A DNA stretch of 64,000 nt from Empedobacter brevis NBRC 14943 = ATCC 43319 (GCF_000382425.1 NZ_KB908298.1:62001-126000), one strand, 5' to 3'. Shown: positions 34,139-43,681, counted from the stretch's first letter. Notes: a model not told the origin generated them from the letters alone. Numbers and translations: made by a program.

Positions 34139-37054
34139 TTATTTATTCATTTGACCTTTTTTCGTAAAGTCATACAATAAAGGAGAGGCCACGAAAATCG
34201 ATGAGAATGTACCAATAACGATACCGATTAATTTCGCAAACATGAATCCTTTGATTGATTCTCCACCAAATGCAAAAATGATTAACACGATTAAGAATGT
34301 CGATAAAGACGTATTAATTGTACGAGACAATGTTTCTGATGTAGAAATATTGATGATATCATACAAGTTATGTTTTTTCTCAACTGTTAAGTTTTCACGG
34401 ATACGGTCAAGGATAATAATCGAGTCATTCATCGAGTAACCAATTACTGTCAAAATCGCGGCGATAAACGCTTGATCAATCTCCATGTTAAAAGGCATAA
34501 TTCCTTTTAATAAAGAGAAGACTCCTAATACAATGATTACATCGTGTGCTAATGCAATGATGGTTGATAATGAGAATTGCCAACGTTTGAACATCACGAT
34601 TAAGTAGAAGAAAATTGCAACTAATGCTAAAGAAACTGCTATATAAGAAGCTCTTGTTGTATCATCAGCAATTGTAGGCCCTACTTTTGCAGAAGACATT
34701 AACCCAATAGAAGCATTGTCTTCTGAGAAATCTTTTTCAGACATACTTGCAGGTAAATATGATTTTAGACCTGTATACAGTTTGTCTTTAATTTCATCAT
34801 CAACATTCGTCCCGTCTTCATCTGCTTTGTAAGCAGTTGTTATTTTCACCTGGTTTTGACCTCCATATGTTTTTACCTGAGGCATCATTTTTTCTCCCTC
34901 CAACACAAACACATCACCTAAACTTTCAGAAATTTGTTGAGGATCTACATGTTTATCAAAACGAACTGTATAGGTACGTCCACCTTGGAATTCGATACCC
35001 ATATCAAATCCTTTTGTGAAAATAGAGATTAACGCTACAACAGTTAAAATAATCGAAATGATATACGATACTTTTCTGGTTTTCAATAAATCAACCTTGA
35101 TATTTTGTAACCAATGCGCTGTAAATGATGTATAGAAAGGAACTGATTTTCCTTTTGCCAAACGTCCTTCAACAAAGTAACGTGTAATAAAAATCGCTGT
35201 AAATGTTGATGTGAAAATACCAATCATAAATGTAGTAGCGAAACCTACAACAGGACCTTTACCAAAGAAGAATAAAATTAATGCCGTGATAAATGATGTT
35301 GAATTGGCATCTATAATTGCTGAGAAAGCTCCTTTCCAAGAGTACGCAAAATCTACCGCCTGACGCAATGATTTTCCTTTTCTTAATTCCTCTTTTACCC
35401 GTTCATAAATCAAGATATTCGCATCCATACCGGTTACCAACGTCAAGATAATCCCGGCGATACCTGGTAATGATAAGGTTGCTTTTAATGAAACTAAAAA
35501 TCCTAATAAGAACAATAAGTTGATGATTAATGCAATATTCGCATAAATCCCTGCACGGCTGTAGTAAAACAACATCCAGATTAATACCAATGCAAATGCG
35601 CATCCGAAAGCGATTAACGAACTGTTGATTGCCTCCTGTCCTAAAGACGGTCCTACAACCTCAGCCGAAACAATTTTAGATGAAGCCGGTAAAGAACCTG
35701 CTTGTAAAATATTTGCTAAATCTTTTGCCTCTTCCAATGTAAAGTTTCCAGAAATCTGAGAGTTTCCTCCTGTAATCTGATTCTTAATGTTTGGGGCAGA
35801 ATAAACCATGTTATCCAATACAATCGCAACACCCTGTCCGTTACGGTCAACAGCAGAAGGTTTCAATTCGTCTGTAATACGAGCCCATTCCTGTGCTCCT
35901 ACTTGATTCATCTGCATCGAAACCACCGGTTCATTTGTGATAGAACCTGCATTACGTTCTGCAGAAGCAGAAACAACTTTATCTCCTGTAATCAACGGTT
36001 CTTGTGAACCATTTTTTCCTTTTAACACATAAAACTCTAATAACTTAGGCGCAGTCTTATCATTTGCTTGTTTGCCTAAATCCATTGGCTTGTTTGCCCA
36101 AGAGTATTTGTATCCTCTAATATTTGCTGGTAATCCCGGTACAAAACCTTTGTCTTGCATCACACGATTGACAACAGCTGTATCTTTAACATCTACAACA
36201 AAACTTGCATTAGAACCTGCAGGTTGCATAACCTCTGCCAATGATTTGATTGACTGCCCTTTGTCGTTCTTTACATTGTATTTTTCTGTGTTAACACTAG
36301 AAAAATATTGTAAAACTGTAGGGTCCTGACGAACAACTTGCCAAAACTCTAACTTAGCTGTAGATTGTAATAATTTTTTTACACGATCCGTATCCGAAAC
36401 ACCTGGTAATTCGACCAAGATTCGACCGTCCCCTTTATCACCTAAACGTTGAATAACCGGTTCAACAACTCCAAATTGGTTAATACGAGAGCTGATTACA
36501 TCATAAGCTGTTGCAACTTTCGCTTCGATATCTTTACGAATAACTTCTTTTACCTGATCATCAGAAGCGTTGTACGCAATTTTATCCGCATTGTTTTTGT
36601 TTCCAAACAAATCCGGAGCCGCATATTTTGTTCCTCCTTTTATTTTATCAAATTCTTGAAAAAATAATTCAACATAAGGTACGTTACCATTCGTTTTTTG
36701 AGCTTTATCTGTTGCATCCAAAGCCGCTGCCAACATAGGGTTTTGACTTTTAGCTGATAAATTCTCGATTAAATCTCTCTCAGAAACCTGTAAGATTACG
36801 TTGATACCACCTTTCAAATCTAATCCTAAATTGATTTCATTGTTTTTGGCATACGTATAATCGTACTTTATAATTCCCAAATCAAGTGGATGTTGAGCCA
36901 AGCTATCTAAAATTCTTGGTTCATCTTCCGGCTTACTCGCCAAACGCGCCGCCTCATGCTCCACTTTAGTTGTGTACCAAGTATAACTTAGTTGTCTGAT
37001 ACACAAGAGACTTAAAATAATTGCAAATGCTGCAATGAGCCATCTTCCTCGCAT
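34139..37054 (-). CDS. secDF: Fused protein translocase subunits SecD and SecF
   Basis: A 971-residue inner-membrane protein; it uses the proton-motive force to help SecYEG finish export. The SecD half (residues ~1-640) has the signal-anchor helix, GLDLKGGINVILQV, a large P1 domain, VVGPSLGQEAINSS and the five-helix bundle (LPGIAGIILTLVTGMDANILIYERVKEELRKGKS). The SecF half (from ~650) has GFDMGIEFQGGRTYTVRF and a second bundle (ILTVIGYSMNDSIIILDRIREN). SecD and SecF fusion is common in Bacteroidota. Its own -7 element lies at 37086-37093. Confidence 0.97.
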   Translation of the reverse strand: MRGRWLIAAFAIILSLLCIRQLSYTWYTTKVEHEAARLASKPEDEPRILDSLAQHPLDLGIIKYDYTYAKNNEINLGLDLKGGINVILQVSERDLIENLSAKSQNPMLAAALDATDKAQKTNGNVPYVELFFQEFDKIKGGTKYAAPDLFGNKNNADKIAYNASDDQVKEVIRKDIEAKVATAYDVISSRINQFGVVEPVIQRLGDKGDGRILVELPGVSDTDRVKKLLQSTAKLEFWQVVRQDPTVLQYFSSVNTEKYNVKNDKGQSIKSLAEVMQPAGSNASFVVDVKDTAVVNRVMQDKGFVPGLPANIRGYKYSWANKPMDLGKQANDKTAPKLLEFYVLKGKNGSQEPLITGDKVVSASAERNAGSITNEPVVSMQMNQVGAQEWARITDELKPSAVDRNGQGVAIVLDNMVYSAPNIKNQITGGNSQISGNFTLEEAKDLANILQAGSLPASSKIVSAEVVGPSLGQEAINSSLIAFGCAFALVLIWMLFYYSRAGIYANIALIINLLFLLGFLVSLKATLSLPGIAGIILTLVTGMDANILIYERVKEELRKGKSLRQAVDFAYSWKGAFSAIIDANSTSFITALILFFFGKGPVVGFATTFMIGIFTSTFTAIFITRYFVEGRLAKGKSVPFYTSFTAHWLQNIKVDLLKTRKVSYIISIILTVVALISIFTKGFDMGIEFQGGRTYTVRFDKHVDPQQISESLGDVFVLEGEKMMPQVKTYGGQNQVKITTAYKADEDGTNVDDEIKDKLYTGLKSYLPASMSEKDFSEDNASIGLMSSAKVGPTIADDTTRASYIAVSLALVAIFFYLIVMFKRWQFSLSTIIALAHDVIIVLGVFSLLKGIMPFNMEIDQAFIAAILTVIGYSMNDSIIILDRIRENLTVEKKHNLYDIINISTSETLSRTINTSLSTFLIVLIIFAFGGESIKGFMFAKLIGIVIGTFSSIFVASPLLYDFTKKGQMNK

Positions 37055-37085
37055 AATGTTTAATTGATAAATAAATTTTGACGGA

Positions 37086-37093
37086 CAAATATA
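37086..37093 (-). promoter_or_regulatory. -7 promoter element of secDF
   Basis: TATATTTG on the minus strand, an exact TAnnTTTG match about 31 bases before the secDF ATG. Confidence 0.5.
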
Positions 37094-37176
37094 ATAGTCT
37101 TGAAAATACTTTCACAATTTTTTAAGAATAAATCGAAATTCGATGTCCGTATTTCGTCATCCGTTATTCTAATATG

Positions 37177-38025
37177 TTAGATTTTTTTTTGGTATTTATA
37201 AATATAAATTGACGCTTTTTTTGAATCGTCATCGTTGTCCTCACACAAGTACAAGGTATATTTTTTTCGGGATTCTTTGTGCAAAGCTAAACCTTCTATC
37301 TTTTTATCATCTGCTATTTTTTGCCAACGAATAACTTCCATTTTATGCAAATCTAATTCACCGATAATTGAGCCTTTTATTTCTCCATTAAACTGAGTTG
37401 TACTTTTAGATTCTACTGTTGCAGTAAATAAAACTTTTCCGTTCACTAGAATAGCATCCGAAAATGTTGTCGTTTCATTGTTCAGTTTTGGCAAAGTAAT
37501 CGGGAAAAAGTCAATTTGTTTATTTCGTAAATCATTTATTTTTCCTCCTACTCTGAAAATTCCGTTTACTCCGGCAGGTCCGTTTCCTCTGTTAAAAAAG
37601 TAAGTACACTGTCCATCAATAAGAATTCCTTCAATATTAAAATCTTTTTTTGTTAATTCTGACACCTTCAAAAACTCCTCAAAAAGAAAACGATAACTAT
37701 CATTCTCCACTTTTTGGGTTTTCACATTGTAAGAAATCAGATCGAACCTATTTTCCTTCGATCCTGAACCAAAAATATATAAGTGATCTTCATATTTCGT
37801 GATTGCCTCAAAATCCGGTTTATCCTTTTTATTACCTTCTCCGGATTTTACTTCCGGATTAAGGTTTACTTTTTCGACTTCTTTTTTCTTTTTGTTATAA
37901 ATATACAAATGTGCGTCATCGTCGGAAATGGTATACACATGATGCTTGTCTACTACCAATCCGGATGCAGCTCCCAGCCCATTTATAACGATTAAAACCT
38001 TAAGAATGAAGTTGTAAAACAGCAT
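37177..38025 (-). CDS. Predicted beta-propeller protein (DUF6929-like), exported
   Basis: About 282 residues from the ATG at 38025; an alternative TTG start 27 codons upstream gives a poor N-terminus. A hydrophobic leader (MLFYNFILKVLIVINGLGAASG) suggests export or anchoring. The rest is a run of short beta strands with blade-like motifs (KHHVYTISDDDAHLYIYNKK, DFEAITKYEDHLYIFGSGS, KKIEGLALHKESRKKYTLYLCEDNDDD). The acidic CEDNDDD turn could bind calcium. I recall similar proteins annotated as DUF6929, without function. It runs divergent from the MFS gene at 38149. Confidence 0.7.
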   Translation of the reverse strand: MLFYNFILKVLIVINGLGAASGLVVDKHHVYTISDDDAHLYIYNKKKKEVEKVNLNPEVKSGEGNKKDKPDFEAITKYEDHLYIFGSGSKENRFDLISYNVKTQKVENDSYRFLFEEFLKVSELTKKDFNIEGILIDGQCTYFFNRGNGPAGVNGIFRVGGKINDLRNKQIDFFPITLPKLNNETTTFSDAILVNGKVLFTATVESKSTTQFNGEIKGSIIGELDLHKMEVIRWQKIADDKKIEGLALHKESRKKYTLYLCEDNDDDSKKASIYIYKYQKKI

Positions 38026-38116
38026 AGTTTTAAGTTTTGTTTTATAGAGATTCCAAAAGTAATCAAAGAATATCAGAAACCTTGGTAAATAAGCGTTTTT
38101 TTGCAAAAAAAGAACT

Positions 38117-38124
38117 TAACTTTG
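38117..38124 (+). promoter_or_regulatory. -7 promoter element of the MFS gene
   Basis: TAACTTTG, an exact TAnnTTTG match, 25 bases before the ATG. An AGGAG ribosome-binding-like motif lies 5 bases before the ATG, which is rare in this phylum. Confidence 0.5.
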
Positions 38125-38148
38125 CAAAAGTTTAAAGAAAATTAGGAG

Positions 38149-39366
38149 ATGAAAAAAATTCTAAAAATTTACATTGACGCCTACAGCGGACTTTCTCAAG
38201 AATCTTGGATGTTAGCAATCGTGATGTTATTGAACCGTATGGGTTCGATGGTTTTACCGTTTTTAGGAATTTATATGATTTCCGAATTAGGCTTTTCTTT
38301 AGAAAGTTCCGGAATTGTACTGAGTTGTTTTGGCGTTGGTTCTGTTATAGGATCTTGGCTAGGAGGTTGGATTACAGATAAAATAGGAAACTTTAAAGTA
38401 CAGGCAATTAGTTTGTTTTTAAGTGCTCCTTTATTTTTGATTTTGCCTTATTTTAAAACGGTGGAATCTTTTGCAGTCATTATGCTTGTTTTAAGTACAA
38501 TAAGCGAAATGTTTCGTCCTGCAAACTCTGTTGCAATCACACGTTATGCAAAAAAAGAAAATATAACTCGTGCATTTTCTTTGAATAGAATGGCTGTTAA
38601 TTTAGGTTTCTCTATCGGACCGTCAATGGGAGGATTTTTATCTAATTATTCATACGACCTGTTATTTTATTGCAATGCAGGAGCAGCATTAATTGCCGGA
38701 GTTGTCTTCTATGTATTCTTTAAAGGACGTAAGGAAAGGAACGCCGCAACAGAAACTACCTCAGAAAAAGTAATCATTGAAAAAGAACGTAACGCCTATA
38801 CAGATACACCATTTTTAATGTTCAATTTATTTTGTGTATTATTCTCCGTTGCATTCTTTCAAATTTTAAATACTTTACCTTTATTTTATAAAGATGTGGT
38901 CCATTTAACGCAAACAGAAATTGGATTGTTAATGGGATTCAGCGGTTTTTTGATTGTTGTGTTCGAAATGCTATTGATTCATTATACTGAAAAAAGATTC
39001 TCCGTTACCCAACTTTTAGTATTCGGTTCTTTTATTACAGCCATTAGTTACTTCATCTTTACATTTAGTCATACATTGGGCATGCTTTATTTAGCAATTG
39101 GCTTAATGTCTATTGGAGAAATGCTTGTACTACCGTTAATGTCAACTGTAACCGCTTTTCGTTCTCAAAAAAACAACAGAGGTGCTTATATGGGACTAAA
39201 CGGAATGTCTGTCGCCATTGCATTTATTATTTCTCCTTTTTTAGGAACACATGTTGCAACAGACTACGGATTTAGTACACTTTGGATTATTACGACGATC
39301 GTTTTAATCATTGTGGCTATCGGTTATCATTTTTTTACCAAACCTCTTTTACCGAAAAATATTTAA
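38149..39366 (+). CDS. MFS transporter (multidrug-efflux-like)
   Basis: A 405-residue inner-membrane protein of about twelve helices. The MFS signature is GSWLGGWITDKIGNFKVQ (loop 2-3; residues ~70-87). The second half begins after a charged central loop (KGRKERNAATETTSEKV). It resembles MdtH/YajR-type efflux permeases; the substrate is unknown. It is the first gene of a possible run with the adenosyltransferase and thiN genes (38-base gap), though those are unrelated in function. Confidence 0.88.
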   Translation: MKKILKIYIDAYSGLSQESWMLAIVMLLNRMGSMVLPFLGIYMISELGFSLESSGIVLSCFGVGSVIGSWLGGWITDKIGNFKVQAISLFLSAPLFLILPYFKTVESFAVIMLVLSTISEMFRPANSVAITRYAKKENITRAFSLNRMAVNLGFSIGPSMGGFLSNYSYDLLFYCNAGAALIAGVVFYVFFKGRKERNAATETTSEKVIIEKERNAYTDTPFLMFNLFCVLFSVAFFQILNTLPLFYKDVVHLTQTEIGLLMGFSGFLIVVFEMLLIHYTEKRFSVTQLLVFGSFITAISYFIFTFSHTLGMLYLAIGLMSIGEMLVLPLMSTVTAFRSQKNNRGAYMGLNGMSVAIAFIISPFLGTHVATDYGFSTLWIITTIVLIIVAIGYHFFTKPLLPKNI

Positions 39367-39404
39367 GATTTTCATATCTTCGGTAATTATAATTTGAAAG
39401 TAAG

Positions 39405-39971
39405 ATGAAAGTATATACAAAAACAGGAGACAAGGGAACTACCGGATTATATGGAGGAACACGTGTCTCTAAAAACAGTTTAAAAATTGATTCATATGGA
39501 ACCGTTGATGAACTCAATTCATATTTGGGATTAATTCGTTCGTATGAAATAGATCCTGCCTTAGAAGAGGAAATTATCATTATTCAAAAAGATTTGTTTA
39601 ACCTGGGTGCTGAATTGGCTACTCCTGTTGATAAGTTATATTTGGCCAATGGTAAACCTCGTATTCCAAAAACGATATCTGAAGATGACATCATTCAATT
39701 GGAAGATTGGATTGATGATCTTGAAGGACAATTAGAACAATTGACACATTTTATTCTTCCCGGAGGAAACCAAGCAGCATCTCATGCACATGTAGCACGT
39801 TGTATTTGTCGTCGTGCAGAACGCTTGACAGTTGGTTTAGCTGAAGTTGAAGACATTCGTCCTGAATTGCAAAAATACTTGAATCGTCTTTCGGATTATT
39901 TGTTTGTTTTAGGTCGAAAAATTGCTTCAGACAACAATCATGAAGAAGTAAAATGGATTCCAGGTGAATAA
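39405..39971 (+). CDS. PduO-type cob(I)alamin adenosyltransferase
   Basis: A 188-residue enzyme that attaches the adenosyl group of ATP to cob(I)alamin, making coenzyme B12. The N-terminal ATP-binding motif KVYTKTGDKGTTGLYGGTRVSK and the YGTVDELNSYLG segment are diagnostic, as is the C-terminal ARCICRRAERLTVGL helix. Full length for the family. No other B12 genes are nearby. The thiN gene begins within its final codons. Confidence 0.95.
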   Translation: MKVYTKTGDKGTTGLYGGTRVSKNSLKIDSYGTVDELNSYLGLIRSYEIDPALEEEIIIIQKDLFNLGAELATPVDKLYLANGKPRIPKTISEDDIIQLEDWIDDLEGQLEQLTHFILPGGNQAASHAHVARCICRRAERLTVGLAEVEDIRPELQKYLNRLSDYLFVLGRKIASDNNHEEVKWIPGE

Positions 39972-40596
39972 AAAAGTCCTTTTATTTCTGAATGGTGAAG
40001 TACCTTCAACCCTACCTGATACAACAAATTACGAGCTTATTTTTTGTACAGATGGCGCTTTCCGCTATTTGCAACAACTCAATATACAACCTGATGTGAT
40101 TTCAGGTGATTTTGATTCGACGGAAATCAGTGATTTTCCGTCGGGAATCGAAATTATTTCTACTCCGGAACAAAATGATACTGATTTTGCCAAAGCCTTA
40201 CAAATCATTTTAGACAAAGGTTTTGAGCATGTTGATGTTTTTGGAGCAAGTGGTCGTCAACAAGATCATTTTATTGGAAATCTTAATGCTGCATTCCGTT
40301 TCAAAGACAAGATTAATATATTGTTTTACGACAATTACAGTCATTATTTTTTTGCGGAAAAACAAACCGAATTAGAAGGATACTTTGGAAGAACAATCTC
40401 TTTATTGCCTTTCCCTGAATGCAAAAACATCGTGACTAAAGGTTTGGAATACCCTTTAAATAAGGAGGATTTGAATTTACTTTCTCGTGTCGGGACGCGG
40501 AATAAAGCAAATGATGATATTGTTACAATAGAATATTCCGAAGGGAGTTTAGTTATTTTTATTATCGATCAGGATTTCCCAATTCTTTTGACCTAA
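39964..40596 (+). CDS. thiN: Thiamine diphosphokinase
   Basis: A 210-residue enzyme converting thiamine and ATP to thiamine diphosphate and AMP. Visible motifs are FCTDGAFRYL, QPDVISGDFDS (metal-binding Asp cluster), TPEQNDTDFAKAL and VDVFGASGRQQDHFIGNL, in the usual TPK order, followed by the C-terminal beta domain. The start is GTG at 39964, which overlaps the adenosyltransferase stop by 8 bases; no ATG is near. Translation is therefore probably coupled. Confidence 0.92.
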   Translation: MNKKVLLFLNGEVPSTLPDTTNYELIFCTDGAFRYLQQLNIQPDVISGDFDSTEISDFPSGIEIISTPEQNDTDFAKALQIILDKGFEHVDVFGASGRQQDHFIGNLNAAFRFKDKINILFYDNYSHYFFAEKQTELEGYFGRTISLLPFPECKNIVTKGLEYPLNKEDLNLLSRVGTRNKANDDIVTIEYSEGSLVIFIIDQDFPILLT

Positions 40597-40661
40597 TTTC
40601 ACTGATACTAGTGAAACGTTCCTTTTGCTTTTTTTGTATCTTTACTGAAAACCATACAACT

Positions 40662-41396
40662 ATGAATAAATTTTCAGTAATTGTTGCATCCATTTTAGCC
40701 GTGGGGTTAATTGTAGCAACATGCATTTTGGGAAATGCTTATAAATACAAATTTAAAAGTAACGAATCGATCAATGTAACGGGAAATGCTTTAAAAGATT
40801 TTAATGCCGATTTAGTCAAGTGGCGTGCAACATTCAGCCGTAAAGATTATGATTTAAGAGTTGCTTCCGATCAGTTAAAAGAGGATCAAAAAATTGTAAA
40901 AAATTTCTTGATTTCGCAAGGCATTAAACCAAATGAAATTATTTTTGAAGCAGTAAGTATTTCAAAAGATTTTCAATATGGTACAGATGCAAATGGAAAT
41001 TCGACCAGTCAATTCACAGGTTATAACCTTTCACAGGATGCTACAATAGAATCGAAAGAATTAGATAAAATAGAGAAAGCTTCCCGAGAAATCTCAAATT
41101 TAATCAGCCAGGGAATTGAATTAAGTTCATCTAATCCGAATTATTATTATTCGAAATTGGAAGATTTAAAACTTGAATTGATTGCACAAGCATCTGAAAA
41201 TGCAAAACAGCGAGCGGAGAACATTGCAATAAAATCGGGCTCGAGCCTTGGAAAGTTGAAACAAGCAGATTTAGGTATTTTTCAAATTACAGGTAAAAAT
41301 GATAACGAAGAATATTCTTCCGGAGGAGCTTTTAACACTACTTCCCGTCAGAAAACAGCACAAATTACAGTTAGAACAAGTTATACATCCAAATAA
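40662..41396 (+). CDS. SIMPL domain-containing protein (DUF541)
   Basis: About 244 residues from the ATG at 40662. I prefer this to the GTG at 40611 because a promoter-like TATCTTTA (one mismatch to TAnnTTTG) lies just before the ATG. A single N-terminal membrane helix or signal (FSVIVASILAVGLIVATCILG) is followed by the SIMPL domain: SINVTGNALKDFNADLVKWRATF, DLRVASDQLKEDQKIVKNFL and the late ASENAKQRAENIAIKSGSSLGKL. SIMPL proteins are periplasmic or surface proteins of poorly known role, including oxidative-stress and signalling links. Confidence 0.88.
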   Translation: MNKFSVIVASILAVGLIVATCILGNAYKYKFKSNESINVTGNALKDFNADLVKWRATFSRKDYDLRVASDQLKEDQKIVKNFLISQGIKPNEIIFEAVSISKDFQYGTDANGNSTSQFTGYNLSQDATIESKELDKIEKASREISNLISQGIELSSSNPNYYYSKLEDLKLELIAQASENAKQRAENIAIKSGSSLGKLKQADLGIFQITGKNDNEEYSSGGAFNTTSRQKTAQITVRTSYTSK

Positions 41397-41399
41397 TAA

Positions 41400-41437
41400 A
41401 AAAAGCTTCTTTTGTCATAAAGAAGCTTTTTATTTTT
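41400..41437. terminator. Hairpin terminator shared by two convergent genes
   Basis: AAAAGCTTCTTT and AAAGAAGCTTTT form a 12-bp perfect stem with a 6-base loop, followed by a T-rich tract. It sits just after the SIMPL gene and at the end of a possible small minus-strand gene. Confidence 0.8.
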
Positions 41438-41558
41438 AAGTGAATGCTACAACTAACAATATTAAAAATGTTACCAGAATCAGTACATCTACTAATTTTA
41501 ATTTAAAATTACCTATACCAATGCCTCTCTTTGTAGCGTAATTCTTTTTTGAAGACAT
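41436..41558 (-). CDS. Possible 40-residue single-helix membrane protein
   Basis: An ATG at 41558 opens a 40-codon frame ending at TAA (41436-41438). The first 22 residues are basic (MSSKKNYATKRGIGIGNFKL), and the rest is one hydrophobic helix (VDVLILVTFLILLVVAFT), a plausible small inner-membrane protein with positive-inside topology. A shared hairpin terminator follows immediately. No homologue is recalled. The remaining ~160 bases to the next gene hold nothing recognisable. Confidence 0.45.
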   Translation of the reverse strand: MSSKKNYATKRGIGIGNFKLKLVDVLILVTFLILLVVAFT

Positions 41559-41719
41559 TATAATTTCCAATTTTATAATGCAAATCTAAAACTGTGCCAT
41601 TTTTCTAAATATAAAAACAACTCATCTGTTTTTTAATCGTTACAAATTATAAACACTTAAAAACAAGTTGTTTACAATTTACCCATCTAATAACTTCAAC
41701 CTTTATACACAAAACACCC

Positions 41720-42385
41720 TTATATTTTATCAGGACGAGGAACACTTCCTGTTTTTGTATTTTTCATATCAAACGTTATCTTTTTATTGGTATCCGATAA
41801 AAGGTTTTTTCTGTAGATGGCTACATTAAGAATTAAGTCTATTCTTGTTTGGTCAAATGTCACACCATTATTGGGCTGAAATTTTAAGATCCATGTATTA
41901 TTTGGTCCAACATCTGCTCTTGATGTGTATAAAACATTCCCGTTGATTTTTGTAGAAGTTAGTGAAACTGTTGGTGAGGTTGTATCCGTTCCTCCTCCAT
42001 AAATAATAAATCCTCCAACCATCACATGGTATTTAGCAGCATCTATTTTCGTGTCATAAGAAAGTAAGCCGGTATTTGGTAATCTATTGAATCTAAATGT
42101 CGCATAATTAATTGATGCATAACTCATTGTCGACGGGTTAAAAACTTTCATTTTATTATCCCCTTTATCAATTACAGTTAGGTAACTGTCATTTGATTTC
42201 CCATTGTAAATCCCCGGATTCTCGAAAAACCATTTATCTGTATTCCCTTTGGATATTGTTGTTCCGTTTACGTCCAATGTTCTGCTCGGGTTTTCTTTAT
42301 TAATCCCTACCCCTGGCGTATATGTTTGTGCAAAAGATGTTACACAAACAATTATTGTCAGTAGAATGTATACTTTATTTTTCAT
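41720..42385 (-). CDS. Secreted VGIN/LDVNG-type protein, third of three tandem paralogues
   Basis: A 221-residue exported protein (signal peptide to about residue 20, SFAQ). The mature start VGINKENPSRTLDVNGTT is a motif common at the head of Bacteroidota surface and tail-fibre-like proteins. It is followed by ~190 residues of beta-rich sequence (ASINYATFRFNRLPNTGLLSYDTKIDAAKYHVMVGGFIIYGGG). The same KIDAAKY/RIDASKY and ILK/ILN patterns occur in the gene at 43061, showing paralogy. Only 5 bases separate it from the middle gene, so all three form one operon. Function unknown; surface or periplasmic location expected. Confidence 0.75.
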   Translation of the reverse strand: MKNKVYILLTIIVCVTSFAQTYTPGVGINKENPSRTLDVNGTTISKGNTDKWFFENPGIYNGKSNDSYLTVIDKGDNKMKVFNPSTMSYASINYATFRFNRLPNTGLLSYDTKIDAAKYHVMVGGFIIYGGGTDTTSPTVSLTSTKINGNVLYTSRADVGPNNTWILKFQPNNGVTFDQTRIDLILNVAIYRKNLLSDTNKKITFDMKNTKTGSVPRPDKI

Positions 42386-42390
42386 CTTAA

Positions 42391-43056
42391 TTAATCTATT
42401 AATGGTGTTTTTGCATCTCCATTTTGACTCCCTCCCAAATTATATGACTTTGTCCCTAAATCTTTAAAAAATCTGTTCGGATAAATCAGAATATCAAAAT
42501 TGTAATTAAATGCATTTGCAGAATTAGCCGGGCTTGCATATGGATTTCTGATTTTTATATGCCACATATTATCGGAACCTTTGAAGGCATTGTATTCGAA
42601 ACGTCCTTTATTCGTAGCAGAAGGAAAACCTTGTTTTAACCTATCCACAGCTTCAAAATTTGTAATCGCTATAAAATAGTCGTTTGTTGGAATATTAAGA
42701 TTCAAATCATCTAAATCATCCCCATTTACATTTAATATTTCATAAGGCTGAATGATAATTGGCAAGACATTTTGCTGTCCAAACATTTCTTTTATTTGAC
42801 CTTTTACATTTCCATTCGTATTCGGATCCTGTGCAATGACACGATAATCTGTATCTACCGAAACATTATTGACAATCTTTTTTTCAGCTAATTCTTCTAA
42901 TTTATTAGTTTGACCAATTTTATTGGTAATAATTAAATTTCCGTTGATTTGCAACTCTTCTTTGGTTAGATCGTTGCCAGAAACACCAATCCCTACTTGT
43001 CCATGTGCAATTCCAACTATTAACAACAAACTTTTTATGATAAAAATTCTCTTCAT
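42391..43056 (-). CDS. Secreted VGIG-type protein, middle of three tandem paralogues
   Basis: A 221-residue exported protein (signal peptide to about residue 19, AHGQ). It opens VGIGVSGNDLTKEELQINGNLI, a diverged form of the VGIN...LDVNG motif of its neighbours. It continues with a beta-rich domain (DYFIAITNFEAVDRL, NMWHIKIRNPY, NFDILIYPNRFFKDLG). It is the most diverged of the trio and lies 4 bases downstream of the first gene. Function unknown. Confidence 0.72.
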   Translation of the reverse strand: MKRIFIIKSLLLIVGIAHGQVGIGVSGNDLTKEELQINGNLIITNKIGQTNKLEELAEKKIVNNVSVDTDYRVIAQDPNTNGNVKGQIKEMFGQQNVLPIIIQPYEILNVNGDDLDDLNLNIPTNDYFIAITNFEAVDRLKQGFPSATNKGRFEYNAFKGSDNMWHIKIRNPYASPANSANAFNYNFDILIYPNRFFKDLGTKSYNLGGSQNGDAKTPLID

Positions 43057-43060
43057 TTTC

Positions 43061-43681
43061 TTAATTTAAAATTGGTGTACCTCCTGTATTTGCATTCGTA
43101 TTAGAATTTCTCATATCGATGGTTTGTTCAGGAAAAATTTTAACATAGGTTTTTGGAAAAAGTGAACATGTAATAATCCATTTCTGCGTACCATTAGTAA
43201 TACTAGAAGAAATTCCCGGATAATCTGCATTCAAAATCCACTGGTTGTTTACCACTTTCGCTCCTACTCCCGGCAAAGCACTTTTAGCAGTTTCTGTACC
43301 GGAAACATTATCTGAAAAATAACCACTAAGAACCACTAAGGCATATTTGCTTGCATCAATACGTGTATTAAAATTCTCGACCCAGTCTCCGTTTGGTGCG
43401 ACAAGCTCAAAGGTTACTAACGCTGCAATACCTGTATTATCTGTAGTGCGAACATCCAATAACTCAATATTATTGGTTACCGTATTCTGAACAAGTAAGT
43501 TGTACGTTTTTTTGATACTCTCGTCTACCGGATCTAGATTTTTTGGAAAAATTAACTGACCAGAAATCATGTCTCCGTTTACATCCAATGCTCCTCTTGG
43601 ATTTTCAGTATTTATTCCAACTTGTGCAAATAAGAAAGTTGAAGTAAATAGTGATGTGAGTGCAACTAAAATTGTTTTCAT
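43061..43681 (-). CDS. Secreted VGIN/LDVNG-type protein, first of three tandem paralogues
   Basis: A 206-residue exported protein (signal peptide to about residue 19, LFAQ). The mature part begins VGINTENPRGALDVNGDM. The core VTFELVAPNGDWVENFNTRIDASKYALVVLSGYFSD and WIITCSLFPKTYVKIFPEQTIDMRNSN parallel the third gene in layout, including the ending (DMRNSN versus DMKNTK). It is the first gene of the operon, with a TAAATTTG promoter element upstream. Function unknown; perhaps a surface or appendage component. Confidence 0.75.
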   Translation of the reverse strand: MKTILVALTSLFTSTFLFAQVGINTENPRGALDVNGDMISGQLIFPKNLDPVDESIKKTYNLLVQNTVTNNIELLDVRTTDNTGIAALVTFELVAPNGDWVENFNTRIDASKYALVVLSGYFSDNVSGTETAKSALPGVGAKVVNNQWILNADYPGISSSITNGTQKWIITCSLFPKTYVKIFPEQTIDMRNSNTNANTGGTPILN

